Positions 1 to 5,845 of a DNA stretch of 7,562 bases are shown one piece after another; the stretch's first letter is position 1, and the number at the start of each line of letters is the position of its first letter. The notes below the pieces were generated by a model. That model had not been told where the DNA came from and did no database searches. It saw nothing but the letters and a program-made list of their open reading frames with translations. This stretch comes from Dehalococcoidia bacterium (lineage in GTDB: Bacteria; Chloroflexota; Dehalococcoidia; Dehalococcoidales; RBG-16-60-22), in the NCBI GenBank assembly GCA_030615655.1, contig JAUWYU010000067.1, positions 1 through 7,562 on the forward strand, read 5' to 3'. The position numbers were made by a program, and so were the translations under genes.

Positions 1-844
1 CGGTAGTACTCTCTAATATTCTAATTGCTTCTTCTAGATGTTTGGGGGTTAATCCAAGATAAACTGCGGTTGTTTTCAAATCAGCATGGCCTAATAATTC
101 TTGAATTGCCCTTATGTTAGCCCCTCCTTCGACCAGCCTCGTGGCGAAAGCGTGACGTAAGTCGTGGGGGCGAAAGTCCGGTTCCCCAGCTAATGCGGCG
201 TATTTCTTGACTATTCCATATACACCTTTATCCTTTAGGCCAACCACAAAATCGTCAGGGTTCTTGTCCTTGCAGACTAGCTCCAGCGCATTATGCAATT
301 CTCGGGTTAGAGGTATAACCCTATCTTTGTCCCCTTTGCCACGAGTGCGCAGCATCCTACCTGTTAAGTCAACAGCACGAACATGAAGACCAATTACCTC
401 TGAGCGCCTCAGGCCGGCATCGCTCATGAGTCTCAGAGTAACATGGTCACGGGGTTTACCGGCGGCAAGGCTGAGTATGCGGTTTACCTTTTCAGCACTA
501 TGATATGAAGGCAGATGGTGTGGGACCTTTATGGAGAAGACCAGGTTCTCGCCGCGCCAATCATGAAATCCTTTAAGTGCTGCCCGGTATATCCGCAGGG
601 TAGAGGGTTTAAAGCCATCCTCTCTAAGGCGTGCCAGAAAGCAACGTGAGGCCTCCAGCGATGGAGGTTTGCCTTGGAGGGCTTTCTGGTATTGTAAAAG
701 TACCCCTCGATAGCGGTAGGCGCTCCTTGGCGTTATTGCTCTGGTGAAGAGACCAGCCTGCTCATACAAAGCAAGCTCACCTTTCAGAGCTTCATTGAGG
801 GTTTCTCCGCTCTTGGCCCTGGTCTTTGGCTTGAATTCTGGCAT
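1..844 (-). CDS. Tyrosine recombinase/phage-type integrase, 3' end cut by window edge
   Basis: I translated this by eye from the ATG at 844-842. The frame stays open for 281 codons to the window edge, so the C-terminus is missing, probably only a short tail. The N-terminal part (about residues 15-105) is a SAM-like core-binding domain. The catalytic domain follows with the full set: Arg146 in GLRRSE, Lys170 in GKGDKDR, His227 and Arg230 in PHDLRHAF, His253 in LLGHADL and the nucleophile Tyr262 in TTAVYLG. The family cuts and rejoins DNA at specific sites through a 3'-phosphotyrosine intermediate. An AGGAG lies two bases before the ATG, a short spacing, but no other start fits. The gene begins 26 bases past a tRNA-Glu 3' end in the same direction, which points to an integrase of a tRNA-targeting element rather than a housekeeping XerC/XerD. 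That choice is inference, as no cargo is visible. The sequence near the left edge looks more AT-rich than the genes to the right. Confidence 0.93.
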   Translation of the reverse strand, partial: MPEFKPKTRAKSGETLNEALKGELALYEQAGLFTRAITPRSAYRYRGVLLQYQKALQGKPPSLEASRCFLARLREDGFKPSTLRIYRAALKGFHDWRGENLVFSIKVPHHLPSYHSAEKVNRILSLAAGKPRDHVTLRLMSDAGLRRSEVIGLHVRAVDLTGRMLRTRGKGDKDRVIPLTRELHNALELVCKDKNPDDFVVGLKDKGVYGIVKKYAALAGEPDFRPHDLRHAFATRLVEGGANIRAIQELLGHADLKTTAVYLGLTPKHLEEAIRILESTT

Positions 845-859
845 TTCTCCTACCTGCGA

Positions 860-890
860 GGAATTCGAATGCCCCCAATGGAATTCGAAT
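860..890. repeat. 11-bp direct repeat spanning the tRNA-Glu 3' end (candidate attachment core)
   Basis: GGAATTCGAAT occurs at 860-870 and again at 880-890 on the plus strand. The second copy is the T loop and part of the T stem of tRNA-Glu; the first lies just beyond the acceptor stem. Each contains the palindrome ATTCGAAT, offset by 20 bp, about two helical turns. Tyrosine integrases often use paired half-sites in the T arm of tRNA genes, so this may be the core or an arm of an att site. The function is inference; the repeat itself is plainly visible. Confidence 0.5.
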
Positions 891-942
891 CCATGTTGCC
901 GGCTTGAAAGGCCGGTGTCCTAGGCCTCTAGACGATGGGGGC
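870..942 (-). tRNA. tRNA-Glu (anticodon UUC)
   Basis: Read on the minus strand from 942, the sequence folds into a full cloverleaf. The 7-bp acceptor stem is perfect (GCCCCCA with TGGGGGC). The D arm is of tRNA-Glu type (GTCTAGAGGCCTAGGAC). The 5-bp anticodon stem CCGGC/GCCGG closes the loop CTTTCAA, whose anticodon is TTC. The variable loop is 4 nt, and the T stem ATGGA/TCCAT closes the loop TTCGAAT. The discriminator base is A at position 870. CCA is not encoded: the next bases are TTC, so the tail must be added by the nucleotidyltransferase. The gene sits directly upstream of a tyrosine recombinase, so its 3' half is a likely attachment site. Confidence 0.97.
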
Positions 943-952
943 GTACCTGTAG

Positions 953-981
953 AGTATAGCAGAGACAGACTGGGCAGGCAA
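953..981 (-). promoter_or_regulatory. Promoter of the tRNA-Glu gene
   Basis: On the minus strand a -35 element TTGCCT (981-976) and a -10 element TATACT (958-953) are separated by exactly 17 bp. Transcription would start near 946, a few bases before the mature tRNA 5' end at 942. The spacing and position fit a sigma-70-type promoter. No terminator lies between the tRNA and the recombinase gene, so this promoter could also feed the recombinase. Confidence 0.7.
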
Positions 982-987
982 TATCCG

Positions 988-1119
988 GTGCCCACCCGCC
1001 CCTTTAGTTATCTTTTCCCACCCACCGCCCTCGTCTCATTGGTTACCTATCTCGTAGTTATCCCCACCCCCCACGGGGAGTAGCCTGCGAACAACCAGAT
1101 GTAAAAAGTGCCCACCCGC
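988..1119. repeat. C-rich repeat cluster in the intergenic region (CCCACCC x4, 12-bp direct repeat)
   Basis: The 241-bp gap between the tRNA and fmdB promoters holds four copies of CCCACCC at 991-997, 1017-1023, 1063-1069 and 1111-1117. The outer two sit in an identical 12-mer, GTGCCCACCCGC, at 988-999 and 1108-1119, exactly 120 bp apart. TAGTTATC precedes two of the copies (1005-1012 and 1055-1062). The opposite strand reads GGGTGGG. I see no coding sequence here and no convincing terminator. Function is unknown. Confidence 0.5.
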
Positions 1120-1148
1120 TTGCCTGAGAGGCGCTTTTAGTGTACAAT
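1120..1148 (+). promoter_or_regulatory. Promoter upstream of fmdB-dtd
   Basis: A -35 element TTGCCT (1120-1125) and a -10 element TACAAT (1143-1148) are separated by 17 bp, the same -35 hexamer and spacing as the divergent tRNA-Glu promoter. Transcription would start near 1155, about 29 bases before the fmdB ATG, leaving room for the GAGGTG ribosome-binding site at 1171-1176. Confidence 0.65.
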
Positions 1149-1183
1149 ATTATATAGTGGATGTTTGTGCGAGGTGATTCAAT

Positions 1184-1426
1184 ATGCCTGTTTATGAGTA
1201 TGAATGCGGTCATTGCAGTTATCGTTTCGACATGAAGCAGGGCTTCGATGAGGAGCCCGAGGCAATATGCCCGCAGTGTCAGGGAAGAGCCCGGCGCGTC
1301 TTTCACGCTGCGCCGGTTATATTCAAGGGAAGCGGTTTCTATGCTACCGATAGCCGTAAGAAGAGCAGTGAGCCGGAGACGGGCCAGGGAGAATCAAAGA
1401 CAGACGAGAGCGAAAAGGGAAAGTAG
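1184..1426 (+). CDS. FmdB-family zinc ribbon protein
   Basis: This 80-aa protein opens with MPVYEYECGHC, the hallmark of the FmdB putative regulatory family. Cys8/Cys11 and Cys29/Cys32 form two CxxC knuckles expected to bind one zinc ion. The rest of the ribbon ends around Phe53 (GSGFYATD), the usual family end point. It is followed by a charged, low-complexity tail of about 25 residues rich in Glu, Ser and Lys, probably disordered. The start is supported by GAGGTG seven bases upstream. The family is common beside housekeeping genes, and its biochemical role is not established; the name comes from a gene next to formamide-degradation genes. It is first in a likely operon, with dtd following after 9 bases. 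Confidence 0.9.
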   Translation: MPVYEYECGHCSYRFDMKQGFDEEPEAICPQCQGRARRVFHAAPVIFKGSGFYATDSRKKSSEPETGQGESKTDESEKGK

Positions 1427-1435
1427 TGTAATGAA

Positions 1436-1888
1436 GTGAGAGCCCTGCTTCAGCGAGTCAGTGGAGCTTCCGTCAGCATCGCCGATGAAGAGGTGGGCCG
1501 GATAGGCCGGGGGCTGTTGGTTTTTCTCGGTGTGGCCAACGGTGACACCGAAAGAGATGCGCAGTATTTGATGCAGAAAATCATCAATCTGCGCATTTTT
1601 GCTGATGCCGAAGAAAAGTTTAACCTCTCGGCGCTGGATATTAACGGTGAGCTTCTGCTGGTGAGCCAGTTTACGCTTCTGGCTGACACCCGTAAGGGAC
1701 GTCGCCCCAGTTTTATTGACGCCGCTCCGCCGGCTCGGGCTGAGGAGTTATTTGATTGTACTGTGGGGCTGGCTCGCGCCAGCGGCTTGAAGGTGGCCAC
1801 CGGGCGTTTCCAGCAGTATATGCAGGTCCAGATCCATAACGATGGCCCGGTAACGGTAATGCTGGATAGCCGGGATAAATTTGCTTGA
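1436..1888 (+). CDS. dtd: D-aminoacyl-tRNA deacylase
   Basis: DTD is a cytoplasmic dimeric enzyme that hydrolyses D-amino acids (and mischarged glycine on tRNA-Ala) from tRNA, a chiral proofreading step. The start is a GTG giving MRALLQRVSGASV, the typical family N-terminus. An ATG at 1431 meets a stop at once and is not usable. The SQFTL motif is at residues 77-81 and the Gly-cisPro motif GPVT, which screens for L-amino acids, is at 137-140. Length is 150 aa against the usual 145 or so. The stretch before the GPVT motif reads TGRFQQYMQV where many homologues have FGAxM, a modest variation. It lies 9 bases after fmdB with only a weak GGGAAAG as ribosome-binding site, so translational coupling is likely. 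Confidence 0.96.
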   Translation: MRALLQRVSGASVSIADEEVGRIGRGLLVFLGVANGDTERDAQYLMQKIINLRIFADAEEKFNLSALDINGELLLVSQFTLLADTRKGRRPSFIDAAPPARAEELFDCTVGLARASGLKVATGRFQQYMQVQIHNDGPVTVMLDSRDKFA

Positions 1889-1909
1889 ATTGCTGTAAGG
1901 GGGAATATT

Positions 1910-2122
1910 ATGGGCAGCGATGAAAGAGCCAAAATGAAGACCCTGCTGAATTACCTGGCAGAGCATAATCAGGAGCACAGTCGGGAGATTAGGGAATGGG
2001 CGAATAAGGCAAGTATTATGGGAGAAGCAGGACTGGCTGATGAGATGTTGCAGGCAGCCAGGATGATGGACCAGGCCGGTACACTGTTATACCAGTCTTT
2101 AAAAAGACTGGAGGAGGTGTAG
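1910..2122 (+). CDS. Small helical protein of unknown function beside cooT
   Basis: I cannot assign this 70-aa protein to a family. It is strongly helical in pattern and highly charged, with no membrane segment. Its N-terminal half carries LLNYLAEHNQEHSREIREW, in which His19 and His23 are one helical turn apart (HNQEH) beside several Glu residues. The second half (about 38-70) reads like an amphipathic helix pair ending LKRLEEV. A good AAGGGGGA sits six bases before the ATG; a second ATG at 1934 lacks such a site. It lies 21 bases after dtd, and its end carries the GGAGG that serves cooT four bases later, so the two are very probably co-translated. With cooT and a Ni/Co importer alongside, a metal-handling role is plausible but unproven. 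Confidence 0.82.
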   Translation: MGSDERAKMKTLLNYLAEHNQEHSREIREWANKASIMGEAGLADEMLQAARMMDQAGTLLYQSLKRLEEV

Positions 2123-2126
2123 GGTA

Positions 2127-2321
2127 ATGTGTTTGGCGAAGGCATACATTGGCGGGAACGGCGAAAAGGAACTCCTGATGGCAGAGATTGCCTCGGTAAA
2201 AGCCGGGGGCGGTAAAATCCTGGTGACATCCCTCTTTGGCGAGAAGAAGGAGATAGAGGCGAATATAAAAGAGATAGACTTCCGGGCCAGCCGCATTGTC
2301 CTGGAAAGGGTGGGGGGTTGA
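2127..2321 (+). CDS. cooT: CooT-family nickel-binding protein
   Basis: The 64-aa product starts MCLAKAYIG and continues as a small beta-rich protein, matching the CooT family in length (60-70 aa) and in the invariant Cys2 used for nickel binding. Rhodospirillum rubrum CooT is a dimeric Ni(II) protein linked to nickel delivery to carbon monoxide dehydrogenase. Residues 15-62 show alternating strand patterns (ILVTSLFGEKKEIEANIKEIDF). The ribosome-binding site GGAGGTG (2111-2117) lies within the end of the preceding gene. The stop codon overlaps the TTGACA box of the next promoter. The neighbouring importer supports a role in intracellular nickel handling. No CO dehydrogenase or hydrogenase gene is present in the window, so the target enzyme is unknown. 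Confidence 0.85.
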   Translation: MCLAKAYIGGNGEKELLMAEIASVKAGGGKILVTSLFGEKKEIEANIKEIDFRASRIVLERVGG

Positions 2322-2347
2322 CAGAAGTACTTTTTTTAATCTATCAT
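2318..2347 (+). promoter_or_regulatory. Promoter of the cbiM-cbiO operon
   Basis: A perfect TTGACA (2318-2323) overlaps the cooT stop codon and is followed after 18 bp by TATCAT (2342-2347), five of six matches to the -10 consensus. Transcription would begin near 2354, leaving a leader of about 148 nt before cbiM. A second weaker -10-like TATAAA lies at 2427-2432 without a convincing -35. The operator-like repeat at 2357-2367 sits just past the predicted start site. Confidence 0.65.
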
Positions 2348-2356
2348 TACGCATAG

Positions 2357-2367
2357 TTGCAGTTGCA
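2357..2367. promoter_or_regulatory. Operator-like tandem TTGCAgTTGCA (site 1)
   Basis: TTGCA is repeated with a 6-bp period immediately downstream of the predicted start site of the importer operon. The same 11-mer, with A for G in the middle, recurs 102 bp downstream at 2459-2469. A single TTGCA also lies at 2393-2397. The position would suit a repressor. Binding is inference. Confidence 0.45.
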
Positions 2368-2448
2368 TCTGGTTGTATTTTTCAGAAAAGGATTGCATAA
2401 TAGGTGGTTGTGGTGAGGACGGGGATTATAAATTTTTTTACTCTGTTA

Positions 2449-2469
2449 ATGCAAACAATTGCAATTGCA
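2449..2469. promoter_or_regulatory. Operator-like overlapping palindrome (site 2), Nur-box-like
   Basis: The half-sites ATGCAA (2449-2454) and TTGCAA (2459-2464) flank 4 bp, and a further TTGCA follows at 2465-2469, giving a nested palindrome TGCAATTGCA at 2460-2469. The nickel-responsive Fur-family regulator Nur of Streptomyces binds tTGCaa-N5-ttGCAA, which differs here by one base in spacing. The location before a Ni/Co importer fits metal-dependent repression. No regulator gene is in the window. Confidence 0.5.
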
Positions 2470-2484
2470 CAGAATTGTGATAAA

Positions 2485-2501
2485 CCGGTAGGAGGTGCCG
2501 G
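2485..2501 (+). promoter_or_regulatory. Ribosome-binding site of cbiM within a short CCGG hairpin
   Basis: AGGAGGT (2490-2496) is flanked by CCGG at 2485-2488 and 2498-2501, which can pair and leave the Shine-Dalgarno in the loop. A third CCGG at 2511-2514 is spaced by the same 13 nt and could instead pair with the middle copy, placing the AUG in the loop. The stems are only 4 bp, so any regulatory role is speculative. Confidence 0.4.
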
Positions 2502-3140
2502 ATGCATATCCCGGACGGTTTTCTCAATGTGGCTACGGTAGCCGCGACCTATGTGGTTTCGACGGGTGGTGTCAGCTATGCCGTAAAAGAGGCCAACAAA
2601 AAGCTGAAGGAGAAGCACGTGCCCCTGATGGGGGTGCTGGCGGCATTCATTTTCGCCGCCCAGATGCTCAATTTCCCCATAGTCGGTGGTACTTCGGGAC
2701 ACCTTATCGGTGCTGCCTTGGCCGCAATTCTGCTGGGACCGTGGGCGGCCGTGCTTATAATGAGCTGTGTACTTATCGCTCAAAGCTTGATCTTCCAGGA
2801 CGGCGGTCTGCTGGCCCTGGGAGCTAACATATTTAATATGGGTATCATCGCCAGTTTCAGCGCCTATTTTATTTATCGACTGGCTACTTCGGTGCTGGGT
2901 GACGGCAAGAGGGGCCGGTTAATCGCCGGTTTCATCGGTGCCTGGGGCTCTGTAGTGGTGGCTTCCGTTGCCTGCGCCATTGAGCTGGCACTCTCGGGAG
3001 CATCGCCTCTGGCGGTAGTATTACCCGCTATGATCGGCCTGCATGCCATTATCGGTATCGGTGAGGCACTGATAACGGGGGCCGCCCTCAGTCTGGTGCT
3101 GGCCGCCAGGGCTGACCTGTGGCAGTTGCAGAAGGTATAG
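2502..3140 (+). CDS. cbiM: CbiM/NikM-type substrate-binding subunit of Ni/Co ECF importer
   Basis: This 212-aa integral membrane protein is the S component that captures Ni2+ or Co2+ from outside. It begins MHIPDGFL, the family signature. In NikM structures the metal is held by the N-terminal amine, the backbone and side chain of His2, and His67; here His2 and His67 (in GGTSGH) are both present. Several hydrophobic segments follow, including about 43-61, 69-89, 100-127, 138-160 and 165-200, with the conserved QSLIFQDGGLLALGANIFNM region at roughly 93-112. There is no leader before Met1, so the N-terminal metal site is formed directly. AGGAGGT (2490-2496) precedes the ATG. Homologues name it cbiM or nikM; the sequence alone does not settle nickel or cobalt, though cooT nearby favours nickel. 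Confidence 0.95.
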   Translation: MHIPDGFLNVATVAATYVVSTGGVSYAVKEANKKLKEKHVPLMGVLAAFIFAAQMLNFPIVGGTSGHLIGAALAAILLGPWAAVLIMSCVLIAQSLIFQDGGLLALGANIFNMGIIASFSAYFIYRLATSVLGDGKRGRLIAGFIGAWGSVVVASVACAIELALSGASPLAVVLPAMIGLHAIIGIGEALITGAALSLVLAARADLWQLQKV

Positions 3141-3152
3141 GAGGAATGAGAA

Positions 3153-3440
3153 ATGAAATGGTGGCATATCGCCCTCATTGTATGTTTATTGGTAGCTGTT
3201 ATCTCCCCTCTGGCTTCGTCTTCGCCCGATGGACTGGAAAGAGTGGCCGAAGATGAGGGATTCCTCGCTCAGGCAGAGGATTCGCCCTATCAGGTAATTG
3301 CCGATTATGTTTTCCCCGGCATAGAGAATGAAGTCGTGGCTACTATCCTGGCGGGACTTATCGGCACTCTCATTCTCTTCGGTATCGCCTGCGGCATAGC
3401 CTGGCTGGTTAAATCGAGGCGCGAAGAACGCGCCGGATAA
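3153..3440 (+). CDS. PDGLE-domain CbiN/NikN-like small subunit
   Basis: The 95-aa protein has an N-terminal membrane segment (about 4-21), the PDGLE motif at residues 25-29 just outside it, an acidic extracytoplasmic stretch (about 30-55), a second membrane segment (about 59-81) and a short basic cytoplasmic tail. This is the layout of the CbiN/NikN small subunits, which partner with CbiM/NikM and are needed for metal capture. In many genomes the PDGLE part is fused to the C-terminus of the M subunit; here it is separate. GGAGG stands about nine bases before the ATG, and the gene follows cbiM by 12 bases. Family naming differs between databases (cbiN, nikN or PDGLE protein), so no symbol is given. 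Confidence 0.88.
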   Translation: MKWWHIALIVCLLVAVISPLASSSPDGLERVAEDEGFLAQAEDSPYQVIADYVFPGIENEVVATILAGLIGTLILFGIACGIAWLVKSRREERAG

Positions 3441-3461
3441 TCGCTTCGAGAAGGTGTCTGG

Positions 3462-4238
3462 ATGAAACATGCCTTTCTTGACCGCTACAGTGACCGTGAT
3501 AGTTTTATTCACAGGCTTGACCCCAGGACCAAGCTTATTTCCGTATTCCTGTTTATCCTGGCGGTAGCCTTAACCTCCCCTGACATGTGGCCGGCGTTCG
3601 CTGTTTATTTTATCGTCATAGCTGCCCTGGTTCTCCTTTCCAGGGTTCCTGTCCTTTATGTGTTGAAGCGCTCGCTGGTGATTATACCCTTCGTGCTCCT
3701 GATTGCTATTTTCGTCCCTTTCTTTAAAGAGGGCGAAGTCGTCGGCAGCTATAATATATGGCTGTGGCAGGTTTCCGTTACGCACAGTGGACTCCAGGTT
3801 CTCTGGAACATCCTGGCCAAAGCCTGGCTTTCCATTCTCAGTCTCATTCTGCTGACCTCAACCACAAAGATTGCCGACCTCCTGCGCGGTCTGGAGCAGT
3901 TGCACCTGCCGCGGGTAATGGTGATGATACTCTCCTTCATGTATCGCTATATCTTTGTTCTTGTCGACGAGGTGATGAGAATGAAGCAGGCGAGGGATAG
4001 CCGTAACTTCGGCGGGCGCCGGTTGTGGCAGCTGCGGACAATCGGCAATATGACGGGCACCCTCTTTATCCGCAGCTACGAAAGGGGTGAACGTGTTTAC
4101 GCCGCCATGCTGGCCCGCGGCTTTGATGGACAGAGTCGCACGCTCCATCAACTGAGCTTCGGACTCTCGGATGTTTGCTTCGGTATCGGCTTTGGTGTCG
4201 TGGTTATTTTTACCTGTATCTTTAACTTTCTGTATTAG
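3462..4238 (+). CDS. cbiQ: CbiQ, transmembrane T component of Ni/Co ECF importer
   Basis: At 258 aa this matches the CbiQ/EcfT family, the membrane unit that couples ATP hydrolysis to movement of the S component. The N-terminal HRLDPRTKL (17-25) is the family's conserved opening. Hydrophobic segments lie near 26-60, 70-88, 115-133 and 152-168, with a last one at 236-257. The two coupling-helix motifs that contact the ATPase are visible as Ala-Arg-Asp at 177-179 (MKQARDSRNF) and Ala-Arg-Gly at 218-220 (MLARGFDG). The first has Asp where Gly is common. GAAGGTG supplies the ribosome-binding site, and the gene lies 21 bases after the PDGLE gene. Confidence 0.94.
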   Translation: MKHAFLDRYSDRDSFIHRLDPRTKLISVFLFILAVALTSPDMWPAFAVYFIVIAALVLLSRVPVLYVLKRSLVIIPFVLLIAIFVPFFKEGEVVGSYNIWLWQVSVTHSGLQVLWNILAKAWLSILSLILLTSTTKIADLLRGLEQLHLPRVMVMILSFMYRYIFVLVDEVMRMKQARDSRNFGGRRLWQLRTIGNMTGTLFIRSYERGERVYAAMLARGFDGQSRTLHQLSFGLSDVCFGIGFGVVVIFTCIFNFLY

Positions 4239-4247
4239 GTAGTGGCT

Positions 4248-4962
<715 letters not shown>

Positions 4963-4976
<14 letters not shown>

Positions 4977-5841
4977 GAGTCTGCGGCTCGAGCTCGAGGC
5001 TGATGTCCAGGGCTTTAAAAGAATGCGTCAGCGCCCCGATTGATATAATATCCACACCGGTCATGGCTACCTGATGGACATTGGCCAGCGTTATGCCGCC
5101 TGAGGCCTCAATCCTGGCCTGACCCGAGACCATGTTCACTACCTGTCGCATTTCATTTGGCGTCATGTTGTCCAGCATGATGATGTCGGCGCCGGCTTTT
5201 AAAGCCTCCGTTGCTTCTTTGGTGTTGCCAACTTCCACCTCGATAGTTATACCGGTGGGGGCGTTCTCTCTGGCTTTGGTTACCATATCTTTCAGGCACA
5301 TGCCCATGGCGCGCAGCGCGGCTATATGGTTGTCCTTGATAAGTACAGCGTCGCCCAGGTGGAGGCGATGGTTATGTCCTCCGCCCACGCGTACCGCGTA
5401 TTTTTCCAGCAGCCGCAGGCCGGGGGTGGTTTTACGGGTGTCCGTGATTTTAGCGGTGAGTCCGCTGATTTCCGCCACATATTCGGCGGTCAGTGAAGTG
5501 ATGCCGCTGAGCCTTTGCAGGAAATTGAGGGCCACCCTCTCGGCTTTCAAAATACTGATGACGCTGCCGGTAATGGTGCCGACTATATCTCCCGGCTGGA
5601 TAGCCGTCCCGTCCTGGATGAGCGTGTCTATCTCCAGTGACGGGTCAGCGCGCTGGAAGACGCGCCCGCCTACCTCGATACCGGCCAGGATGCCCTTTTC
5701 CTTAACCAGTATCGATGCCTTGCCCGATAGGTCGGGAGGTATCAGCGACTCGCTGGTAATGTCGCCGTGACTAACGTCCTCCGCCAGGGCAAGGTCAATG
5801 GCGGTGTCAATCTCTTTTCCTGACAGATGAACTGTGCTCAC
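4963..5841 (-). CDS. nadC: Nicotinate-nucleotide pyrophosphorylase (quinolinate phosphoribosyltransferase)
   Basis: NadC makes nicotinate mononucleotide, CO2 and pyrophosphate from quinolinate and PRPP in de novo NAD synthesis. The 292-aa length is normal. Visible landmarks are the N-terminal AEDVSHGDITS (20-30), ERVALNFLQRLSGI (101-114), the substrate-binding TRKTTPGLR (135-143), RVGGGHNHR (151-159) and IKDNH (168-172). Glu201 in EVEV, Asp224 in MLDNM, SGGI (247-250) and ISIGALTHS (266-274) also fit. The start is a GTG, giving MSTVHLSG; no in-frame ATG exists until about residue 179. It lies 4 bases after yajC, so it is probably translationally coupled and last in the miaB-yajC-nadC operon. 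Its end overlaps cbiO by 14 bp. No nadA or nadB is in the window. Confidence 0.96.
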
Positions 5842-5845
5842 CTGC

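Noticed and set aside
835..845. Shared ATTCTGGCATT at the recombinase start and at the miaB start (7535-7545)
   Set aside because: Both encode an initial MPE, and the match does not extend further; most likely coincidence.
1055..1066. TTATCCCCA resembling a DnaA box, hinting at a replication origin
   Set aside because: A single near match without a cluster of boxes, an AT-rich unwinding element or dnaA/dnaN nearby; more likely part of the CCCACCC repeat context.
1122..1136. Small hairpin GCCT-GAG-AGGC followed by GCTTTT, terminator-like on the plus strand
   Set aside because: No plus-strand gene lies upstream for it to terminate, the stem is 4 bp, and it overlaps the -35 of the fmdB promoter.
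2324..2340. AAGTACTT followed by a T run after cooT as an intrinsic terminator
   Set aside because: The palindrome has no loop and is AT-rich, so it cannot form a stable terminator stem; it lies in the promoter spacer.
2403..2424. G-rich run in the leader that could form a two-layer G-quadruplex
   Set aside because: Mostly GG pairs with irregular loops; such runs are common by chance, and nothing else supports a role.
2354..2501. Cobalamin or nickel/cobalt riboswitch in the cbiM leader
   Set aside because: No B12-box-like GCCACTG and no recognisable conserved riboswitch core; only short repeats and weak hairpins are visible.
2449..2541. Possible 30-codon upstream reading frame starting at ATG 2449
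   Set aside because: It has no ribosome-binding site, overlaps cbiM in another frame, and its sequence is explained by the operator-like repeat.
5132..5770. Long plus-strand open frame opposite nadC
   Set aside because: It is an antisense shadow of the well-conserved nadC gene and shows no recognisable protein features or start signal.
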